Source: CAVOBC01 sp963693635
Lineage (GTDB): Bacteria; Pseudomonadota; Gammaproteobacteria; Pseudomonadales; Azotimanducaceae
NCBI GenBank assembly: GCA_963693635.1
Contig: CAVOBC010000083.1
Coordinates: 1 to 15,046, forward strand
DNA length: 15,046 nucleotides
Direction of reading: 5' to 3'
Both the position numbers and the translations under genes were made by a program. Of the stretch, positions 13,031 to 15,046 are shown piece after piece. How positions within the stretch are numbered: position 1 is the stretch's first letter; each line of letters begins with the position of its first letter. The notes below the pieces were generated by a model. It did not search any database. It had not been told where the DNA came from and saw nothing but the letters and a program-made list of their open reading frames with translations.

Positions 13031-14479
13031 TCAGGGGGAGGCTTGCGCCAGTTCCTTTCGCGCCGCCGCTTCGATGCGCGTGCCATCGAAGAACGCGGGA
13101 TTGCAGCCGGCATAGAGTTGTACTGAAAACGAGTATGCGAAGCTGCGAAAGTCAGTCTCGTCAAAGAGTTCGTCTTCCAACTGTTCATAGGCCTCTGCGG
13201 CGGCGTGGTCCATGTTGGTCACGTCCCAATGGCCAAGATCAAAGCTCATGATGGCGCGCACCTGCTCGCGCAGGGGATTGGCTTTGCGGTTAAATGCCGC
13301 AAATGCCAGCGGATCGTCGGACTCGCAGCCGAAGTAGAAGTTGGGGATGAAACGGTCACGCACATCCTGCTCTGTCTCGACATGCATCAGGGCGAAGTCA
13401 TCCCGAACATCCAGCGGCACGTCGCCCTTGCCAATGCCGAGCGCCGACTCCAACTGATCGAGTTTCCCAAGCGTCGCCTCATCACCGTACTCGGTGAACA
13501 ACTTGCGGGCCATCGAGGCATCGACGTTGGCGGGATTGAGGTTTTCGAGACTCTGGAGGTTGCGTTTCTTCCAACGACTGAAGATGTCCTGGTAAAGGCG
13601 AGTGCCGGTCACCGCGCCACCTTCAAGGAGGGCGACCCGGAGGCCTGGAAAACGGTGTGTGACACCGCCCATGAGCAATGCCTTGGCCAGCACCTCACCG
13701 GCTGCTGCGAAGTGACCCATGTGATTGTGCATGTAGTTGGAGATGGAACTGCGATCATGGAAGCCCATGCCGCCCGAGTGTGCGGCGAGGGGGAAGCCGA
13801 GATCGATGCAACGTTGCCAGAACGGGTCGTAATCGTGGGCGCTGTCGATCGCAAAGCTGTCCAACCAGAACACTTCGCCAGCGAGTTCCGGGTATTCGCG
13901 CTCGACCCGGGGCACGGGTCGTTTGATGAAAGACGGAATCATGGCGACCTTGAGACCGAGCGAGTGGGCGTGTTCGAGTTCACGAATGCCTTCTTCGGGC
14001 GTGTGTAGCGGAATGATGGCAGCGACCGTCATGCGGTCGCTGTATTCGCTGTAGGCGGCGGCCGCGTATTCGTTGTACGCGTGGCAGGCGAGTCGCCGAT
14101 ACTCATCGTTAGGGATGCTGTGAAAACCCAGTCCGCTGGTTGGATAGAGAACCGCAAAGTCGAGCCCGAAGTCGTCCATGCGCTGGTGATAGAGCTTCGG
14201 CAGCATGGCGGTACAGCGGTCAAACGTGTTCTTTGTTGGCAGGGCCCACCAGGGTGCGCGGATCGCGCGGTTATCCTTGCGCTCGTCCCAGTTCATTTGA
14301 TACCAGCCCGGGCCAGTGCGGCCGCCGCGTTGATTGGCGCGAAAATCGGTTACCGCGTCCTCGCCGCCAGCATCGCGGATGTAGTCCATCAGAACGGGCG
14401 AGAACTCAATGATATGGGAATCGCCGTCGATGAGCGGATGGTTGAGGTTGGCGCGGATCTCTGCAGAGCGGGTTGCCAT
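13031..14479 (-). CDS. Amidohydrolase family 2 (metal-dependent hydrolase)
   Basis: A 482-residue cytosolic TIM-barrel enzyme of the amidohydrolase_2 family, whose members include decarboxylases and hydrolases of aromatic and cyclic substrates. Candidate metal ligands are D20/H22 in PLIDGDSHIIE after strand 1 (a DxDSH variant of the usual HxH), H234 in PLAAHSGGMGFHDRSS, and an acidic residue late in the barrel, around FGCESDDP (384-390) or FDLGHWDVTNMD (413-424). Long segments such as HQRMDDFGLDFAVLYPT and PGLRVALLEGGAV are typical of the family. ATG at 14479 has GGAGG at 14487-14491; the frame is open further upstream, but this site fixes the start. It is 85 bases upstream of aauB on the same strand, separated by an inverted repeat. 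A link to amine breakdown is possible but not shown. Confidence 0.9.
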   Translation of the reverse strand: MATRSAEIRANLNHPLIDGDSHIIEFSPVLMDYIRDAGGEDAVTDFRANQRGGRTGPGWYQMNWDERKDNRAIRAPWWALPTKNTFDRCTAMLPKLYHQRMDDFGLDFAVLYPTSGLGFHSIPNDEYRRLACHAYNEYAAAAYSEYSDRMTVAAIIPLHTPEEGIRELEHAHSLGLKVAMIPSFIKRPVPRVEREYPELAGEVFWLDSFAIDSAHDYDPFWQRCIDLGFPLAAHSGGMGFHDRSSISNYMHNHMGHFAAAGEVLAKALLMGGVTHRFPGLRVALLEGGAVTGTRLYQDIFSRWKKRNLQSLENLNPANVDASMARKLFTEYGDEATLGKLDQLESALGIGKGDVPLDVRDDFALMHVETEQDVRDRFIPNFYFGCESDDPLAFAAFNRKANPLREQVRAIMSFDLGHWDVTNMDHAAAEAYEQLEDELFDETDFRSFAYSFSVQLYAGCNPAFFDGTRIEAAARKELAQASP

Positions 14480-14486
14480 ATAATGG

Positions 14487-14491
14487 CCTCC
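14487..14491 (-). promoter_or_regulatory. Ribosome binding site that sets the amidohydrolase start
   Basis: GGAGG on the minus strand, 7 bases before the ATG at 14479. It overrules the much longer open frame that reaches 14866 and would overlap the divergent methyltransferase gene. Confidence 0.8.
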
Positions 14492-14570
14492 GGATCGGGG
14501 TGGCTGGGAGTTTGACCACATTAGTCGCAATCCCGTGTGCCGGGCAAGCGCCGTTGGTGGTGCTGCGCCT

Positions 14571-14610
14571 TGTGCCGAAGGCTGGTGAGATGTGCCGAAG
14601 GCTCGTGGGT
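14571..14610. repeat. 20-bp tandem direct repeat in divergent promoter region
   Basis: Two adjacent 20-mers (14571-14590 and 14591-14610) both begin tgtgccgaaggct and match at 17 of 20 positions. They lie in the 206-bp region between the divergent amidohydrolase and methyltransferase genes, about 90 bases from each start, where a regulator could bind the same face of the helix twice. Confidence 0.55.
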
Positions 14611-14685
14611 TCCCGTGATCGATTTCTGTACTGGCACGCGCAAAGCAGTCATTCTTCGCGCGAGCACTGTTAAGGGAAGAGTCAA

Positions 14686-15046
14686 ATGGGCCTGTACGCG
14701 AAGTATGTGCTGCCGAAACTGATCGACAAGGCCTGTGGTCAGGCGCCAATGGCCGAACTGCGTTCGCAATATGTGCCACATGCCTCGGGGCGCGTGCTCG
14801 AGATAGGGTTGGGATCCGGCCACAACCTGCCGTACTACACGGCTGCGGCAACTTCAGTGACTGCAATTGACCCCGCGACGGAGGTCACTGAACTGGCGGC
14901 CAAACGGATAAGCGATGCCGCAATGAACGTAGAACTCATCAGCACCTCTGCAGAGTCCATTCCCTTCGACGACGGCACCTTTGACACGGTCGTGTCCACC
15001 TGGACCCTGTGTTCGATTCCCGATGTCGAGCGGACACTTGCCGAGT
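14686..15046 (+). CDS. Class I SAM-dependent methyltransferase, 3' end outside the window
   Basis: The first 120 codons of a UbiE/Methyltransf_11-type methyltransferase. SAM motif I is VLEIGLGSGHN (about 37-47), the acidic residue of motif II is in TAIDPA (D of AIDP), and motif post-II is FDDGTFDTVVSTWTLCSIPDVERTL, typical of small lipid or quinone methyltransferases. The start MGLYAKYVLPKLID resembles proteins annotated as phosphatidylethanolamine N-methyltransferase-like, but the acceptor is unknown. ATG at 14686 has the ribosome site AAGGGAAG 6-7 bases upstream. The gene is cut by the window edge. Confidence 0.87.
   Translation, partial: MGLYAKYVLPKLIDKACGQAPMAELRSQYVPHASGRVLEIGLGSGHNLPYYTAAATSVTAIDPATEVTELAAKRISDAAMNVELISTSAESIPFDDGTFDTVVSTWTLCSIPDVERTLAE

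Noticed and set aside
12946..13188. 81-codon N-terminal extension of aauB
   Set aside because: The GGAGGT site and the signal peptide fix the start at 12945; the extension would overlap the amidohydrolase end and translate the inverted repeat.
13205..14008. Long open frame of 267 codons on the plus strand
   Set aside because: It is antisense to the well-supported amidohydrolase, has no recognisable family and no ribosome site; such shadows are common in GC-rich DNA.
14480..14866. 129-codon N-terminal extension of the amidohydrolase
   Set aside because: It lacks family similarity, overlaps the divergent methyltransferase start, and a GGAGG site sits correctly for 14479.

Overview
The window is GC-rich bacterial chromosome, densely coded on both strands, with no rRNA, tRNA, CRISPR array or intact transposase that I can see. 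The gene set fits a proteobacterium, most likely a free-living gammaproteobacterium, possibly marine. The clues are a periplasmic tryptophan tryptophylquinone (TTQ) amine dehydrogenase cluster, a CYP153-type P450, an ArsM arsenite methyltransferase, type IV prepilin remnants, and short TTCCTGTCCC repeats of the kind left by REP/RAYT elements. No ribosomal or universal marker gene is present, so the taxonomy is an inference.

Layout. 45-702: a DUF899 thioredoxin-like gene broken by an internal deletion. 1004-2913 (minus): a TauD/TfdA-type Fe(II)/2-oxoglutarate dioxygenase followed by a zinc-free quinone-oxidoreductase-like MDR enzyme. 3361 to about 4245 (plus): a decayed chimera of a type IV prepilin leader and PilY1-like surface modules. 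4255-4710 (minus): a MAPEG-family membrane protein. 4844-5887 (plus): arsM, followed by a 13-bp-arm hairpin. 5884-6841 (minus): a frameshifted glycosyltransferase-like gene. 6842-7058: an intergenic region with a palindrome and a G-quadruplex motif. 7059-8219 (plus): an MFS transporter. 8305-9672 (plus): a CYP153-like P450 whose 5' end contains a phased 22-23 bp repeat. 12945-9710 (minus): a compact cluster aauB-aauE-aauD-aauA-cytochrome c. 14479-13031 (minus): an amidohydrolase_2 enzyme just upstream of aauB. 14686-15046 (plus): a SAM methyltransferase cut by the window edge.

How the genes work together. The clearest unit is the amine dehydrogenase cluster. AauA is the TTQ-bearing small subunit, AauB the large subunit, AauE and AauD are the membrane and thiol factors that help the cysteine-rich small subunit mature, and the monohaem cytochrome is the likely electron acceptor. 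Gene order (BEDA then a small cytochrome c) and residue spacing in the small subunit both match aromatic amine dehydrogenase of Alcaligenes faecalis better than methylamine dehydrogenase. As in that cluster, no mauF, mauG, mauL, mauM or mauN is present, so the source of TTQ oxidation is unexplained. The P450, amidohydrolase, dioxygenase and MDR enzyme give the window a catabolic character but show no proven link to each other.

Three of the genes are broken (DUF899, the pilus chimera and the glycosyltransferase). This could be real decay or sequencing/assembly error; the DUF899 and pilus lesions look like real deletions, while the glycosyltransferase could be a single-base error. I found no convincing new defence, mobile or biosynthetic system. 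The most unusual signals are the maturation-gene-poor TTQ cluster with a 14-cysteine small subunit, its Met-less cytochrome, the gene-end TTCCTGTCCC repeats, and the phased repeat at the P450 start.
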